Positions 42,533-54,747 are shown, numbered from the stretch's first letter. The stretch: 64,000 nucleotides of DNA from Orychophragmus violaceus (GCA_030180135.1 CM058240.1:68939581-69003580), one strand, 5' to 3'. Notes: generated by a model from the sequence alone, not told the origin. A program made the numbers and translations.

Positions 42533-42862
42533 TCCCAAGAACCCTAATTTTCTATTTGGGAATCGATGGGAGAGCAAGCCTTTTTGTTCTTTTTTTATTC
42601 AATTATCACATGTTTTTTTAAGTTTTAAAATTAAAACAAATTAAAATAAGTAACACGTTTTTAATTAACTAAAAGCTGTTTAAACAAATCGTTACAGAGT
42701 TTATAATTCCATTAATCAGTTTGTCGGTGAAAACACGGATGCTAACTTGAAGGTTATAAAGGTGAGTTTCCAACGTTTAAAGAATTAAAGTGTGAGTGCT
42801 AATGTCCTAAGGTTAAAATTGCTAGTAAGATCTACTTTGAAGGTTGAAAATGCGATTTTTCC
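42533..42862 (-). repeat. MULE-2 right terminal inverted repeat
   Basis: Inverse copy of the left TIR, from AAGAACCCTAATTTTC to CGATTTTTCC. Confidence 0.9.
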
Positions 42863-42872
42863 AATATTGATT

Positions 42873-43298
42873 GGACTTAAAACCACAATACTAATTAATG
42901 ACAAGTAGTCATAATTACTGAGGAGTCTGCTAACCACTGCGTTAATGACTACCTTGTATCCCTATTTAGTGATAGGTTTTCTAAGCATAGCACTTTCGTG
43001 ATATTAGTTTTGTATAAGGTAAATTTTGTATAAGTGCAACTTTACGTTACTAAAAGTGTATAAGTGCAAAATTCTGATAGCTTTTCTAAGCATAGATCTT
43101 TACGTTATTAAAGTGATATTACTTTACGTTATTAAAAGTGATATTAATTTTGATATTGCAAATGCTGGTAGATATGAACGGTTGTTATCGAAAAATGAAC
43201 GTTGATTAGAATAATATAAACTCGCTTACAAGTGTGGGAATAATAATAAAACAGAGTAAAAGAGGCTGATAATTATCGCCATTTGCTGAAGTTATATT
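42873..43298. other. Flank between MULE-2 and an F-box relic
   Basis: AT-rich. A loose repeat of TTTACGTTA(C/T)TAAAAGTG occurs three times at about 43043-43142. Nothing coding was seen. Confidence 0.4.
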
Positions 43299-43939
43299 TT
43301 ACAATATAGCAAAACGCCAGTGCTCTAATTGTCCAAAAGAAGTCGTCGCATATATGTGGGCTCTTCCAGCCGCTACCCACCAGTAATACCAGTTATTTAT
43401 GGTACCACACTTACATCTCCGGACCTTGTCGAGATCTAGAAGGCCTTCCTTCTCCAGGAAAAAATCACACGGTTTCTGCACCCAAACCCTCCTGTCACGT
43501 GTGACAATATTCGAACGGATTTTGTGTGCAAATTCTCGGGTTAACGTTAATCCTCTAGTCCCAACCTCTGAGGCACCATAGATGACCCGAACCTCTGTGT
43601 ACACGCTAGTATTCCATCTGCATTCTGAGGATTTCTTAATCATTGCTTCCCCTGCATCACACCGACCATTGTACATGAATTCAGACATACCTTTGAGTAG
43701 AAGGGCGGAGGGGTTATTGTGTTCTAAGAAAGTGTTGACAAACTCATCTGATGGTCGGTGGCGGTGCTAGGAAATGTAATTGTAGAAGAAATCAACGTTT
43801 TGTAGAAAGGAGGGGTTTGTGTTATCTCACTTAATGCATGGCAGGTTGATGTTGCCCTTACAAAATCTCTGAAATTGTTGTGGAAGAGCAGAATAAGTAT
43901 GGTAAGCAACAAGTCATCTAGAAAATCAAGAATGGTCAT
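43299..43939 (-). pseudogene. F-box-like gene (At2g35280 type) with one frameshift
   Basis: The frame starts MTILDFLDDLLLTILILLFHNNFRDFV, an F-box-like beginning with TSTCHALSEITQ. At about 43760-43770 the phase changes and the protein continues as EFVNTFLEHNNPSALLLKGM, then CRWNTSVYTEVRVIYGASEVG, to a Cys-containing tail and a stop at 43299. The order matches the relic at 36840-37541. A single frameshift separates two otherwise open halves (71 and 129 codons), so it is the best-preserved F-box copy here. A sequencing error cannot be excluded. Confidence 0.65.
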
Positions 43940-44389
43940 GTTTTGCGATTTATGTTGAGTGAATTAGGATAATACCATCTTGTTAAACATATATAGGAGT
44001 AATTGGGTTATCGAATGGTTGCCAAAACAAGAAGCATATGTTATGTAATTGGGTTATTGAAGCGTCACAAAGAGAAGACACAATAGTAATGTGATTGGGT
44101 TAGCGAATGGTCACAAAGAGAAGATGCAAAACTTACTGAATTGCAATTGTAGATATGAACGTTCTTATATGACAAATGAACGTTCACATGTTAAAATATG
44201 AATGTTTGCAAGAAAAAAATCATAACTATTTGAATATGAAAAGTGCAACTATGATTCTGAGAGCCAAGGGTCGATAGAACTTAAAGTTCAGAAATAACAA
44301 AGAATCTAAAGTTACTATGAAAGTCATATATCTAAGTTAAAGTTAACGTAAGAATATAGTAATAACTTAGTTGTCACGGTAGACATTAG
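43940..44389. other. Intergenic AT-rich DNA
   Basis: Short repeats of TAATTGGGTTATCGAATGGTT/TTGGGTTAGCGAATGGT occur near 43998, 44047 and 44095. No gene was recognised. Confidence 0.4.
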
Positions 44390-44751
44390 GGATTAGCAAT
44401 TTTTACAACCTGGTTTAACAGATCACAAGCATATTTGAGCGCATCTCTTCCATCGGGCAGTGGCTGCTGAGCATCTCAAGATACTTGATGATAATCGGCC
44501 TGCTGTTACCTCCGAGTCGGTCTTGCGACACCTAATCATGTACCTTGAACTTCCAAGGTTTCACTGTTCTGGAGATTAGTTTTCCCCACCCTATCTGGTT
44601 CACTAGATAAGGCAGCATCGTCATGATTTGGGCCATCATCTCGGCAACCTCCTATTTGTCACTGTAACCAAGCCTGGTATCAATAAATCGACCGTTCTAG
44701 ACATTATATGGATAACCAAACCTACCCACCTGTCATCAACTCACCGCATCA
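44390..44751 (-). pseudogene. Ulp1-like cysteine protease relic, C-terminal part
   Basis: On the minus strand the sequence reads DDRWVGLVIHIMSRTVDLL just inside gypsy-2, the region around the catalytic histidine of Ulp1 (C48) proteases; here the usual H before W is R. Further on, another phase reads SQDRLGGNSRPIIIKYLEM, where intact relatives have a GDCG motif with the catalytic Cys, and then SSHCPMEEM. Catalytic residues are thus lost, and stops and frameshifts separate the pieces. Ulp1 proteases process SUMO. In plants, Ulp1-like genes are often carried in MULEs. Confidence 0.6.
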
Positions 44752-45919
44752 TGATATGCTCGAGTTTTAATCCCTAGAGCTACACTGCAAGTGCAAAGAC
44801 GTGACTAGTAGTATATAGGGGTCGAATCCACAGAGACTCAGGAATCTAACGATAGACTATAGAGGTTCAAATTAAGCTAAGCAACAGCAGAGAATAAGCA
44901 GTAAACCAAATCAGTAAATTAAACTAAACGGTTGTAAGCAAGCAAGCGAAGCGTTAGGTCAAGGGAGTTCTCAGGAAATCAGGAATACAAGCTAATCAAT
45001 CAATCATGATCGAATTAAGAACTGTTCTAGAACTGGAATTACAGAAGCATAAGAAACCAACTTTCGTTGTGAGTATTATCTATGTCTAGCAACCTAGCAA
45101 ACCAACTTTCGTTGCGAGTTCTAGAGATCCTAAACATGCATTAATCTCAGGTTCTTTCTTTCACAATTTCCCTAAGCCAAATTTCTTTGTGAATAGTTCA
45201 ATTGCTCATCTAGGTTCTTTCTAGCTAATTAACCAAATTTTGTTGCGGAAATCAACCTAACATCAATAAACCAAGTGGCCAATTTAGATAAAGAATTAAA
45301 AACAACCCTAGATGAAGAACTAGAAAGTATGAATCCCTACAAATTGATTAACCTAATAGTCCATGAAATCCTTAATGAGAATCCCTAAACCTAACAAGTA
45401 AACTACTCAGACATGGCAGATGAAACACAAGACATGATGAATAGAATACTGAATATCATAAAAAGTAAAGAAACAGGGGTTCGAAATCTCTTCTTTGTCG
45501 AGTACAAGACCAGCCCCAAAATCTCTCAAACTCTGATAGAATAAAACTTAGCCTAAACAATGGCTTAAAACCCCTAATATAATAGCTAAACACGTTTTGG
45601 GCATCTTTGTAATTATGAGAAACTTCAGGGCCAAGCTGCAATTTCCATAAATCTTCATTAATCGGCGAGAAGTGTCTGATCCGCCTCTGTGTCGATCGAT
45701 GCTACAGCAGTGTCGATCGACACATGCATCCAATACCGTCTCTAACTTATTCTTCTTGCACGAACTCTCCAAATAGCTCCAAAATGCGCCATAATGTCAA
45801 AATATGCTCCAAACGTAGCTAAACCTGTAAAACACATGAAAGGACTCCAAAACACACTAAAAGAATCAATAACAAAGATTTATACCATGGTTAAAAGCCC
45901 TAAAAACTATGATATATCA
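44752..45919 (-). repeat. Gypsy-2 3' LTR
   Basis: 1168 bp, TGATATGCTCGAG...ATGATATATCA. It has several percent of visible differences from 57429-58595, for example GCAAGTGCAAAGACG versus GCAAGTGACAGACG. Confidence 0.93.
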
Positions 45920-45934
45920 ACTCCCCCACACTTA
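45920..45934 (-). promoter_or_regulatory. Gypsy-2 polypurine tract
   Basis: The minus strand reads TAAGTGTGGGGGAGT beside the 3' LTR. Related tracts recur at 46087-46101 and 46817-46831. Confidence 0.75.
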
Positions 45935-47259
45935 GCTTTTGCTTGCCCTCAAGCAAATAGAAAACCAAGATCAGGAGAAGAAGTTTGAAAACTTCAGAAA
46001 CTCGTTTCATCGTAGGAGCACCACACTCAGATTCCCCTTAGTATGCCACATGAAAATGAGCCTGCAGACATCAAGACCAACATATACTTCCCCCACACTT
46101 AGCAATTGTCCCAAGTAAACTCCACAATCACATTCAGAGCATTCAAATTCACCATACTGACTTCTGTAATCTAATAAGTGCGGTCTCACCCAGGGAGTAT
46201 CGATCAAAGAACACATGGACTCTAACTCAATTAACATCTAACCACTCTACTATCTTTTCTGGTTCCTTTCTTCTCCCTTCCTTCCTTAGCAACTGATTTT
46301 TCCCCACTAGGTATCATTTTATTTTTTTCTATCAGTGCTCTTCCCGCATTGGGATGTACTTTGGACACATTCCATGAATGCACATGAGGTAATAGGGGTC
46401 TCTACCACTCCCGTGATCACTTCGAAGCTACTAGCTTATCCGCAGTTTATCTATTTTTTTTTACTTTCAAGGAAGAGGAGAAGGGAACCTTACTTAGACA
46501 GGTTTACAAGCTGTGCCCGAACTAACAGAGGAATCCGACTCAAAGTACACCAATCCCCTAGGTGAGAAAAATTAAGTCAAGTTAAGTGCAAAGTCAGTAA
46601 TGGATTCTCTGAATACATGAAGTGATATGAGTGTACTCAGTAGGCTGGTATGGGTTTTCTAATAGTCAGATATCATCTGCAAACTCATCCAATGGTCACT
46701 TAAGTTCCTGCAAGTGTAGTAATCTCCTCAAAAAGTCCTTGTTTCCTACTTAATTTTGACTAAATAAAAAAACTTAACTGACTCTAAGGAAACAGAAAAC
46801 TATGCGTCAGTAGCTACCTCCCCCACACTTAAACAACACTGTATGCAGTGTTATATAAGCTTGGGCTTGGTGAGAACAAGAATCAGAATGAACACATTGT
46901 AAAAGGGCATAACACTTACCTGTCGTCGGCTTGTATTGATCGATGTTCAAGACTGCATCAATCGATGCTGATCGTTTTTGATTGCTCGCGGTTTTGAGAT
47001 TAACCGCCGCTTGAACCGCAAGGAATACGGTAAAAGCTAAACCCGTATACGACCTCTGCGTCGACCGACACACAAGACCGAGTTGATCGATGCAGGGTGA
47101 TAAAGACCTGTTCTCACGCCATGAACACACCAAAACAAGAAAAGTCAAAGAAACCAAAACCAAACGAAAAATAAAAGAAAGAACAAACCTACTAGTGGGT
47201 TGCCTCCCACTCAGCACTTGTTTTAAGTCAGTATCTTGACTATGGGAAAGAGATCAGAC
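45935..47259 (-). other. Gypsy-2 3' untranslated region
   Basis: Collinear with the gypsy-1 3' UTR. It contains GATCGATGC and GTCGACCGACAC motifs (46935-47095) and the GTGGGTTGCCTCCCA block at 47195-47209. No gene is supported. Confidence 0.6.
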
Positions 47260-48107
47260 TCATGGGGGATTCAACAGAGACAATGAGTGTCTCTGTGAAT
47301 GTCTCCTCATCCAAGGTGGCGTATAAGCAGTAGGATCATAAGACTTCCCAAGGAAAGAGCGAATGGAACCAGGGTGGGAGCGAAGCGTGGGTGGGATACT
47401 GCGTTTTCTTGCATTCACAACAATGCGGTTAGGAGGTTTAAGTCTAGAGGAGTCATACATTTGCTTTGGTGGAGGTGAGATGTCTGGAGCTTTCTGCTTA
47501 TGAGCAGTTGCAGGCTCTGAAGATGTTAGAGCAGGTTCAGAATGAACCGCCATCTTCTCTTCTCCAATCGAAATCTCAGGCTCCACCTCAACACTAAAGC
47601 TATATCCATCAATGGTGGATCTCTGCATCTTGTCTATCTTGAACTGCAAAGGATTATCTCCCAGGTGGAGATCAATCAGACCATGTCTCTCATCAATCAC
47701 TACTCCAGCAGTAGCTAAGAAGGATCTACCAAGTAGAATAGGATCATCCGGTTCAATCACATATTTTAGCACCACAAAGTCTATTGAATCAAGTAGTTTC
47801 CAACTCTGATAGGAATGTCCTCAAGAACTCCTTCTGGAATCCTCTTCGATCGATCAGCTAAGATAAGAGAGATCCTAGTAGGCTGGAAATCCATCAGTCC
47901 CAATCTCACAGCCACAGAGTATGGCATGAGAATCACACCAGATCCTATATCACACAGAGAACGCTTAAAGCTGTCCTTGAAGATGGAACAGTCTAGCACA
48001 AAGTCTCTTGGGTCTGGAAGCTTCTTTGGGATCTGAATCAACTTCTTATCCATCACTGCCTTGCAATTAGCTTCATCTAGCTCCTGTTTGGACCTCTTAG
48101 GAGCCTT
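47260..48107 (-). pseudogene. Gypsy-2 protease region, frameshifted
   Basis: Minus-strand continuation of gag. After KRSKQELDEANCK the retropepsin-like motif reads SLCDIGSGVILMP (family usual LCDLGASVSLMP), then VRLGLMDFQPTRISLILADR. A frameshift near 47780 separates this from FVVLKYVIEPDDPILLGRSF and a tail ending at 47260. No RT follows. Similarity to gypsy-1 23232-23900 is high along the whole length, so both descend from one pol-deleted ancestor. Confidence 0.8.
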
Positions 48108-48744
48108 TGTTGGAATTATGTCCAGTAATCTCTGTACTGTCTCTAGAAAGTAAGAGTGTGTCAATGATCAGACATAAGTCATATAATACTGGGGGTCATG
48201 ATGGCTTGCTAGAGTCCGCTCATGATCTATAAATCATGGATTTATTGCCTTTATTATATGATCCCATATGGGTCACACGCCTAAGCTAACAGGAAAATGT
48301 GTAGGAACGGTTTAGCAGAAGTACGGTAAAAGTGCTAGGCATTTACTGTACTAAGAGAGACTAAAGGGCCTGATTAAATCCAAGGAATTTAATCAGACTG
48401 AGAATTGGGCCCAAAAGCCCATAAGAACTGGACAAGGGTTTTAATAAATAAAACTTGCCCTAGCTCTTATTTCTCAGCCATTCTCTGCGCCTCCCTTAGC
48501 CTCTCTCTGCGCCTCTCTCCTTTCGGTCTAGCAGCCAATTTCCTGCTGTGTGCGTGTGTGAGCCTTTGGAGGAACTATCTCTTGGTGGTTCTGCTGATCT
48601 CTGACCCGTACCTCCTCTTTCCGCTGCATAAACAAGGTAACAGGTGAGATCCTTTATGATTCTAGCAAGAGAACCTAGATCTGGCATGTTTAGGTGAGTT
48701 TAATCTGAAGAACTGAATCAGGATTAACACCAAACTATCCTTCA
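48108..48744 (+). repeat. Copia-2 5' LTR
   Basis: 637 bp, TGTTGGAATTATG...CTATCCTTCA. The hairpin at 48320-48352 has arms AGTACGGTAAA / TTTACTGTACT. An 80-codon frame inside is repeated in the 3' LTR and has no coding support. Confidence 0.95.
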
Positions 48745-48745
48745 G

Positions 48746-48758
48746 TGGTATCAGAGCC
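48746..48758 (+). promoter_or_regulatory. Copia-2 primer-binding site
   Basis: TGGTATCAGAGCC, the canonical initiator tRNA-Met match. Confidence 0.92.
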
Positions 48759-50500
48759 ATTGGTTCTGTAGGTTTTCTTGTTTAGAATCATGTTTAGGAT
48801 TGTTTAAGAAGTGTTTTGAATCAATCTACTGATAAGAAAAAACACTTAAGAAACAAAGAATTAAAACCTAAACAAACAAGAAATCGCATGATCCAATCTA
48901 TATGAATTGGTATGCGTCGGAATGATGATCGCCAAAGGATCACCATGTCCGGATCGAGCGACGCGAGGTGAACCGATCGCATGGATCGATCGATCGCATG
49001 GATCGACCCGCTCGCGTCTCGTCCCGATCACAACCTGAGCTCGTCCTGCATCTCTCGGCCGCGATCGCTAGATCATGGGCCGACCGATCGCACGGATCGT
49101 GGCTCGTCCCGTCGCGTGGATGCGGCTGTCCCGATCGCTCGGCGATCGCGTGAAGCCAGCACCGTCCCGCGTCCCGAACTATCCCGTCCGAGCGTCGAGA
49201 TGGACCGATCATCGTCCGAGCATCGTCGCGAGATCGAGATGGACCGATCTCGGATCGCGTCTCATCCCGTTGCTTGCGGCTGGCCGATGTCTCGTCTCGA
49301 TTGCGGCTAGGTCACGACCGTGATCGGTACGTGACCAATCGGTTCGGTTCGGTTTAAAATTTGATTAAAAATTAATCGTCACAGTTTAATAAACAGACTT
49401 AATAAATTTATTAAGTTCTGGTTAAACCGGGATAAGAAATCCAAAGTCGTAAAATTGGATTTTGTGCCTAAACCAGTGATTTTCTAATTTGATTTTGTTG
49501 GACCAAATAAATTGAGAAAATCCGGTTTAGTAAATAACCGGTTGACAATTATGGTCGTCGTAGTAATTAATTTTGGTTAGACCAATTTTAATGAACCAGA
49601 CCGGTTATGTCATTTAATTGGGCAATTGGGTTATGTCTTGGACATGAACCAATTCTTGGGCCTCGGGCCAAGAAGTTAAAACAATTGGGCCAATTATTTG
49701 AGTCTTATTCTTCAGATTAATTTAAAATTTTATTTTATATTTAAAATTTAATTTTAAATTAATCAGTTTCCAAAATTTATGAAATTAGAAAGTTTCTTAG
49801 AATAGAAGTTTCTAGATTTGCATGTTTTGGATATTTAGGAAATTTCCATTATTAGAAAGTTTCCATTTTAGGAAGTTTCAAATTTTAGAAAGTTTCCTAA
49901 ATTAGTAGGTTTCCCAAAAGGAAAGTTTCCCAAAATAGTAATCTTCTATTTTGGGATAAAATTTTAATAAACCTACAAACCTCAAACAATATCAAGCGTT
50001 GGATGTCTTGTCCAGTCTATGTCAGCTATCGAAGGCCATTCAATTGTACTCATGGCCTTACAGTGTGAGGGTGTCTACTTTTGCGTGGGTAAGACGGTTT
50101 GTGATTCATAAATGTCATTGGGAGTCCCAGACATTAGTGATTACATGACTGTATAGTCTGGTTTTCTTGACTAGGCCATCGGGAGTCCCGGGCCTTGAGA
50201 CATCAGAGTGGATTGGGCCTCGGGCCCAGATTCACAACCAAGAGTTATATCACGGATATAATTAGCCGAGATAGAGCTTTCCGATATAAGCTAAGGTTGG
50301 GTGACGGCCAGTGGCCACTTTAATCTTAGTTATATGTGGATCTTGGAATCATTATATTCTGTTGAGGGTAACTGATGTTATTGAATATAATGCGAGATTA
50401 ATCATATTAACTATAATGCGAGATTAATCATATTAACTATAATGCGAGATTAATCATATTGAACATATTAACTAAAATCCTTTTATCTTATATTTCACCT
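48759..50500 (+). other. Copia-2 long leader
   Basis: A GATCG-rich block (48890-49330), TAGAAAGTTTCC-like units (49780-49960), then a stretch nearly matching Copia-A 26780-27060. A 26-bp unit, TGCGAGATTAATCATATTAA plus six bases, is repeated three times at 50391-50466 just before gag. Confidence 0.75.
50391..50466 (+). repeat. 26-bp tandem triplication before gag
   Basis: TGCGAG starts at 50391, 50417 and 50443, an exact 26-bp period. Copia-A has one comparable unit and a diverged second one. Confidence 0.9.
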
Positions 50501-51520
50501 ATGACTAGCACAAACAATCAAAACACTTTCTCGATCCGGTCTGTCCTTGAGATGGACAAGCTGAACGGATCAAATTTCTTGACTTGGTCGCGGAACCTGA
50601 GGCTAGTCCTCAGGCAGGAGAGAAAGGACTATGTTCTTGAGAGAGCTCTCCCCGTGAGGATCGGGTCCAATGCCTCCCATGCAGTATATGATGCTTGGAA
50701 TAAGCATTATAATGATGCGGTAGATGTGCGTGGTCTGATATTGGCTACCATGGACTCAGACTTGCGGGAGCAATGTGAGAACATGGAGTCGCCAATAGAG
50801 ATGATCAGCAGCCTGAAATTGAAATTTCAGGAGCAGGTAAGAGTGGAGAGATACCAGTTGGTTAAGTCTCTCACTAGCTGCAAGCTACCAGATGATCATC
50901 CAGTGAGTCCTCATGTCAGTAAAATGATGGGTTACATTGATAACCTGAGGAAACTGGATTATCCAGTTAGCCAAGAATTGGCAACTGAGATCATTCTGCA
51001 GTCACTGCCGTCAAGCTATGATAAGTTCAGAAGGAACTATATCAAGAAAGGCTTAACGAAGACGCTGACTGAACTGCATGATATGCTCAAGACAGTTGAG
51101 CCAAACGTGAAGAGTACCCAGTATAATCTCATAATAGAGAAGGGTGGGTTTATTAAACCTAGTACTGACAAGGGCGAAGACAAAGTTGTCCAGATTTTGA
51201 ATCATGGCAAGCGTGTGTCTTCTGAGCCCAAGTCAGATACCTCTTACGTTGGTAAGTGCTGCTACTGTAAAGAGACAGGGCATTGGAAGAGAGATTGCAT
51301 TAAATTCATGGAAGATGATGAGGAGTTGAAGTTGATGTATGAGACTACTTCCTCAGGTATTCATGTTATTACTTCAAGTTCTACCTTAAAGGTATTGGAT
51401 ACTGGTTGTGGCACTGATATTTGTTGTAATATGCAGAGCCTAAGCAACAGTAGAACGTTGAAGGAAGGACAAGTGGATCTACATGTCTGGAAGGAGCTAT
51501 GGACGCTGCCTCAGCCATAG
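50501..51520 (+). CDS. gag: Copia-2 gag with protease start
   Basis: 339 open codons from MTSTNNQNTFSIR. The Gag domain is like that of Copia-1 (FLTWSRNLRLVL, EIILQSLPSSYDKF). The CCHC knuckle CCYCKETGHWKRDC lies near residues 254-267. It reads into the protease active-site motif VLDTGCGTDICCN near 304-316, then ends at a TAG after about 23 more codons. Copia-1 has the same stop. The frame upstream of 50501 is open back to 50459, but 50501 matches both relatives. The gene would supply a particle protein only. Confidence 0.85.
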   Translation: MTSTNNQNTFSIRSVLEMDKLNGSNFLTWSRNLRLVLRQERKDYVLERALPVRIGSNASHAVYDAWNKHYNDAVDVRGLILATMDSDLREQCENMESPIEMISSLKLKFQEQVRVERYQLVKSLTSCKLPDDHPVSPHVSKMMGYIDNLRKLDYPVSQELATEIILQSLPSSYDKFRRNYIKKGLTKTLTELHDMLKTVEPNVKSTQYNLIIEKGGFIKPSTDKGEDKVVQILNHGKRVSSEPKSDTSYVGKCCYCKETGHWKRDCIKFMEDDEELKLMYETTSSGIHVITSSSTLKVLDTGCGTDICCNMQSLSNSRTLKEGQVDLHVWKELWTLPQP

Positions 51521-53930
51521 GGTTTTCACTTGTAGATGCCTTTGAGGCTTGGTTTTGTATTAAGTAATTGCTACAATGTACCTGCTTTAAGCAGAGTTGT
51601 CTTTCATTTTCTTGTAAGAATTTGAATGTTTTTCATTTCGATAAAAGAGAAGTTTAGTTCTTTTGATCTTAATGAAATATTAATTGTAGCACCCTATTCA
51701 AGGAATGGGTTTTATATCTTAAACCAAAGAATGCCTAAATGTAACATAAATACCGAATTGGTTTAAATCTGATGAATTAAACCTGATTTTTCTTGGCATA
51801 AAAGTCTTGGTCACATAGAGTAAGTCGGATTCAGAAATCCCATAGTTATGGACTGTTGGGCTCATTTGATCGGATATCTTATGAGACTTGAATTCTGTTT
51901 ACTGGACCAAAAGACAAAGGGGCCTATCCTAGCCGAGCTAGAGAAAGGCCCAAAGGCTTATTGGAGATTGAACATACTCATGTATGTGGTCCGATGAGCA
52001 GTAATGCCAGAGAAAATTTCCTGTACTTCATTGTCTCTACTGATTAATTCAGTGAGTAAGACTGTGTTCATTTGATGAGACACAAGTCGGAATTCTTTGA
52101 CATGGTCGAAAGAGTTCCAGAATGAGGTATAGAATCTGAGTGACAGAAGTATTAAGACTCTGAATTAAATCACGAGTGAGAATACTTGAGTCATCAGATG
52201 GTGTGATCATCTGAATGAGTGTGAAGTCGTTTCACAGCTCAATTCTCCTGAAAACCTTGAGGTATTTCTGTGAGAAAGAATCAGATCTTATAAGAAATGA
52301 TTAAAGATGAGTCACACGAATCTTCCATGATATTCTTGAAGAATAACGCTCTAGAAATATCTAAGTTTACGCTAAAATAGTTCCACCAATATCAGTTGAA
52401 AGATACCACGTAAATGTGGATTGGAATCGATCCAAATTCGTCTTTACTGAATATTTGTAGTTGAGCTACTTCGCTGGTTGTCCTAAGGAAACCAAGGCTT
52501 GTTATCTTTTACGTCCATTCTGTTTTCAAGAAGGGAAGTTACTTTCCAAGAAGAACAGTGGGAGTAAAAGTATAACTCGAAGAAATTCGACAAATACAGG
52601 TGGCTGCTTAACCTGTTGAGGGAGAGCAGCGGATGGATTTACAGATTTCTGTAGAATCTACACCTGTGGAGCCTGAAGTTCGCAGATATGAAAGAATCAG
52701 TCACTAATCCGAGAGTGAATTCTCGTCATTAGTTAAACCTGATGATCATTGAAAGTTCGCATGATCTGATGATCATTGAAAGCGACGAATCTGCGAAATT
52801 CAAAGAAGCGAAAGTGAGCCCGGACTCCGAAAATTACATTTTGTGTAAGTTAGCTTCATCGATCCATTCATGGATGGAAGCAAACATATCGGAGTTGGAA
52901 TATTCGTTCTGTTGAAGTAGTCAAGGTTTTGACTTGAACAGGAACGAAATGGAACTGTGCGTTTACTAATAGATAAGTGGGGGCGATGTTGCATTTCTCA
53001 TATTGTATGTGGATGACATACTGATTCTCGGAAATAACGTCCCAATACTGCAGTCGGTAAAGGACTGGCTTGGGAGTTGGTTTTGTGATTGACATGGGTA
53101 AAGCCACGTAGTTCTTGGATTCTGGACCTAAAGATAGAGATCCAAAAGAGCTGGTAGGACAATGTCAGGATTCTTAAATTGACAAAGTCCTACACGTTTT
53201 CAGCAATCCAAGAAGGGTTTTATGCCAATGTCACATGGCATTACATTAAGCAAGAAACAGTATCCTACGATATCTGCTGAGCTTAAATGCATGGATGAGA
53301 TTCCATATGCGTCGGCAATTGGATCTATCATGTATGCCATGAAACATACTTGTTTGATGTTGTTTTAATGTTAAGCAAGACAAGTAAAGACCAGTCAAAT
53401 CCAGCAAAGAATCACTGGATAGACGTAATGAATATTCTCAAGTATTTGGAAAATACTTAGGATATGTTCTTGATTTACGGAGAAAGTGAGGTGCTACGAG
53501 TCGGTAGAGTCTGAAAGGCAAGTTTCCAATGGACAAAGATGATTTCCGGTCACAGTCCGGTTATATCTTGTGTCTATCTGGCGGTGCAAGGCACTGTAGC
53601 TGACTCCATGACTTAAGCTGAACATTTCGCAGCTTGGGAAGCGGCGAAAGAGGTTGTTTGGAAAGAAGAGTTCGTCACTGAACTTGATGTGATTCCCAGC
53701 ATAGATGAGACTAGCTGCACATCAGAGGTCCAAACACCTTGAGGGTAGGTATAACCTATTCCGTGAGATAAATGAAAGAGATGTTAAGTAGATCAGCAAG
53801 TTTCAACGAATGAGAACGTTGCTAATCTATTAACGAAGCCACTCCTTAGGCCTAAGCACGAGTCGCGGACTGTAGCTGTAGGATAAGTGAAATTAAGATG
53901 TAGTCTTAATTTCAGTGGGAGTTTGTAAAG
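51521..53930 (+). pseudogene. Copia-2 dead pol
   Basis: Nucleotide-level remnants of GAG-pre-integrase, integrase (CGPMSSNA near 51990), RT (a YVDD-like TATGTGGATGACATACTG near 53005) and RNase H (near 53590-53870). All frames are broken by stops, small indels and larger losses. The order and the lesions parallel Copia-1 on the minus strand (7561-10030). Confidence 0.88.
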
Positions 53931-54747
53931 GGCTTTATTTAGTTATTTGATATGTTCTTGTAAAACATTTTATGATGTTTAATGAAATCATTATTTCAGG
54001 ATTATTTTAACTGTGATGAAATAATCGTTCCAAAATGATATGAACCATTTTATAGGTCATCGAAGTAAGTGACTTGATCTTGAGTCATCAAAGTCATTTA
54101 GCTTGATCATGAGACCCTATATTTGATAGATGGCTTATATCATCATGTCCCTAGTCGAAGGTTGTTGAAATTGGAACACCAACAACCGTGTGAGACTAGA
54201 TTGGTATGTGACTTATGACAAAGTCTCAGGATGTCATAGATGCACGGCATCAAAGTCAATACATAGGTGTATGTTGGGGTACATACGACCGGACAAGACC
54301 CGATTATAAGAACTCTTCAGGATATTTATATATGTGTCATAAGAGATTCTTACTACGACTATAGAGTATAGTCCTTAGACCTGAGTTCGCATGCATGTGA
54401 CTGCACATGAACTAATGCGCTTTGATCATTGTCTAATGCTGTCGTTAAGCGATAGTTATAAGGACCTTGATTGGGTGTATTATGAAATGAGTAGTTTACA
54501 GTGATGGAACAAGACGGGATTTGTCCCTCCAATATAAATGGAGAGAATATCTCTAGGCCAATCGGAGATTTGTATACTGGAAAATGCATGGCCATGCTCA
54601 AACGGACTTTCCCGAGTCGTTTGGATTGTCAGTATCAAATCAGAGTCCGATGAACAAGATTAGGGTTTATAAGGATGACACTAATCTTGCCTTATGACTA
54701 ATCGAGATATTGAGACAAAAGGATTATGAATACAGAGATTCCAGTTC
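53931..54747 (+). other. Copia-2 3' UTR
   Basis: Matches the Copia-A 3' UTR from about 53935 on (TTTAGTTATTTGATATGTTC), whereas the bases just before match Copia-1. No gene was seen. Confidence 0.75.

Larger units (their letters stand above)
37792..42862 (+). mobile_element. MULE-2, MuDR-like element with long TIRs
   Basis: A 5071-bp DNA transposon. Its ends GGGAAAATCG and CGATTTTTCC are the outer edges of about 326-330-bp inverted repeats. It is flanked by the duplication AATATTGATT (37782-37791, 42863-42872); 9-11 bp is the MULE norm. It carries a plus-strand transposase beginning at the inner edge of the left TIR and a minus-strand GRF zinc-finger gene beginning near the inner edge of the right TIR. 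The two genes converge. Both genes contain stops, so the copy is defective although its ends look competent. Confidence 0.93.

Noticed and set aside
48405..48647. 80-codon frame, repeated at 55051-55293
   Set aside because: It lies in both LTRs of Copia-2, so duplication is by the LTRs; hydrophobic low-complexity translation of a CT-rich region.
48940..49323. Overlapping open frames in the Copia-2 leader
   Set aside because: Same composition effect as in the Copia-A leader.
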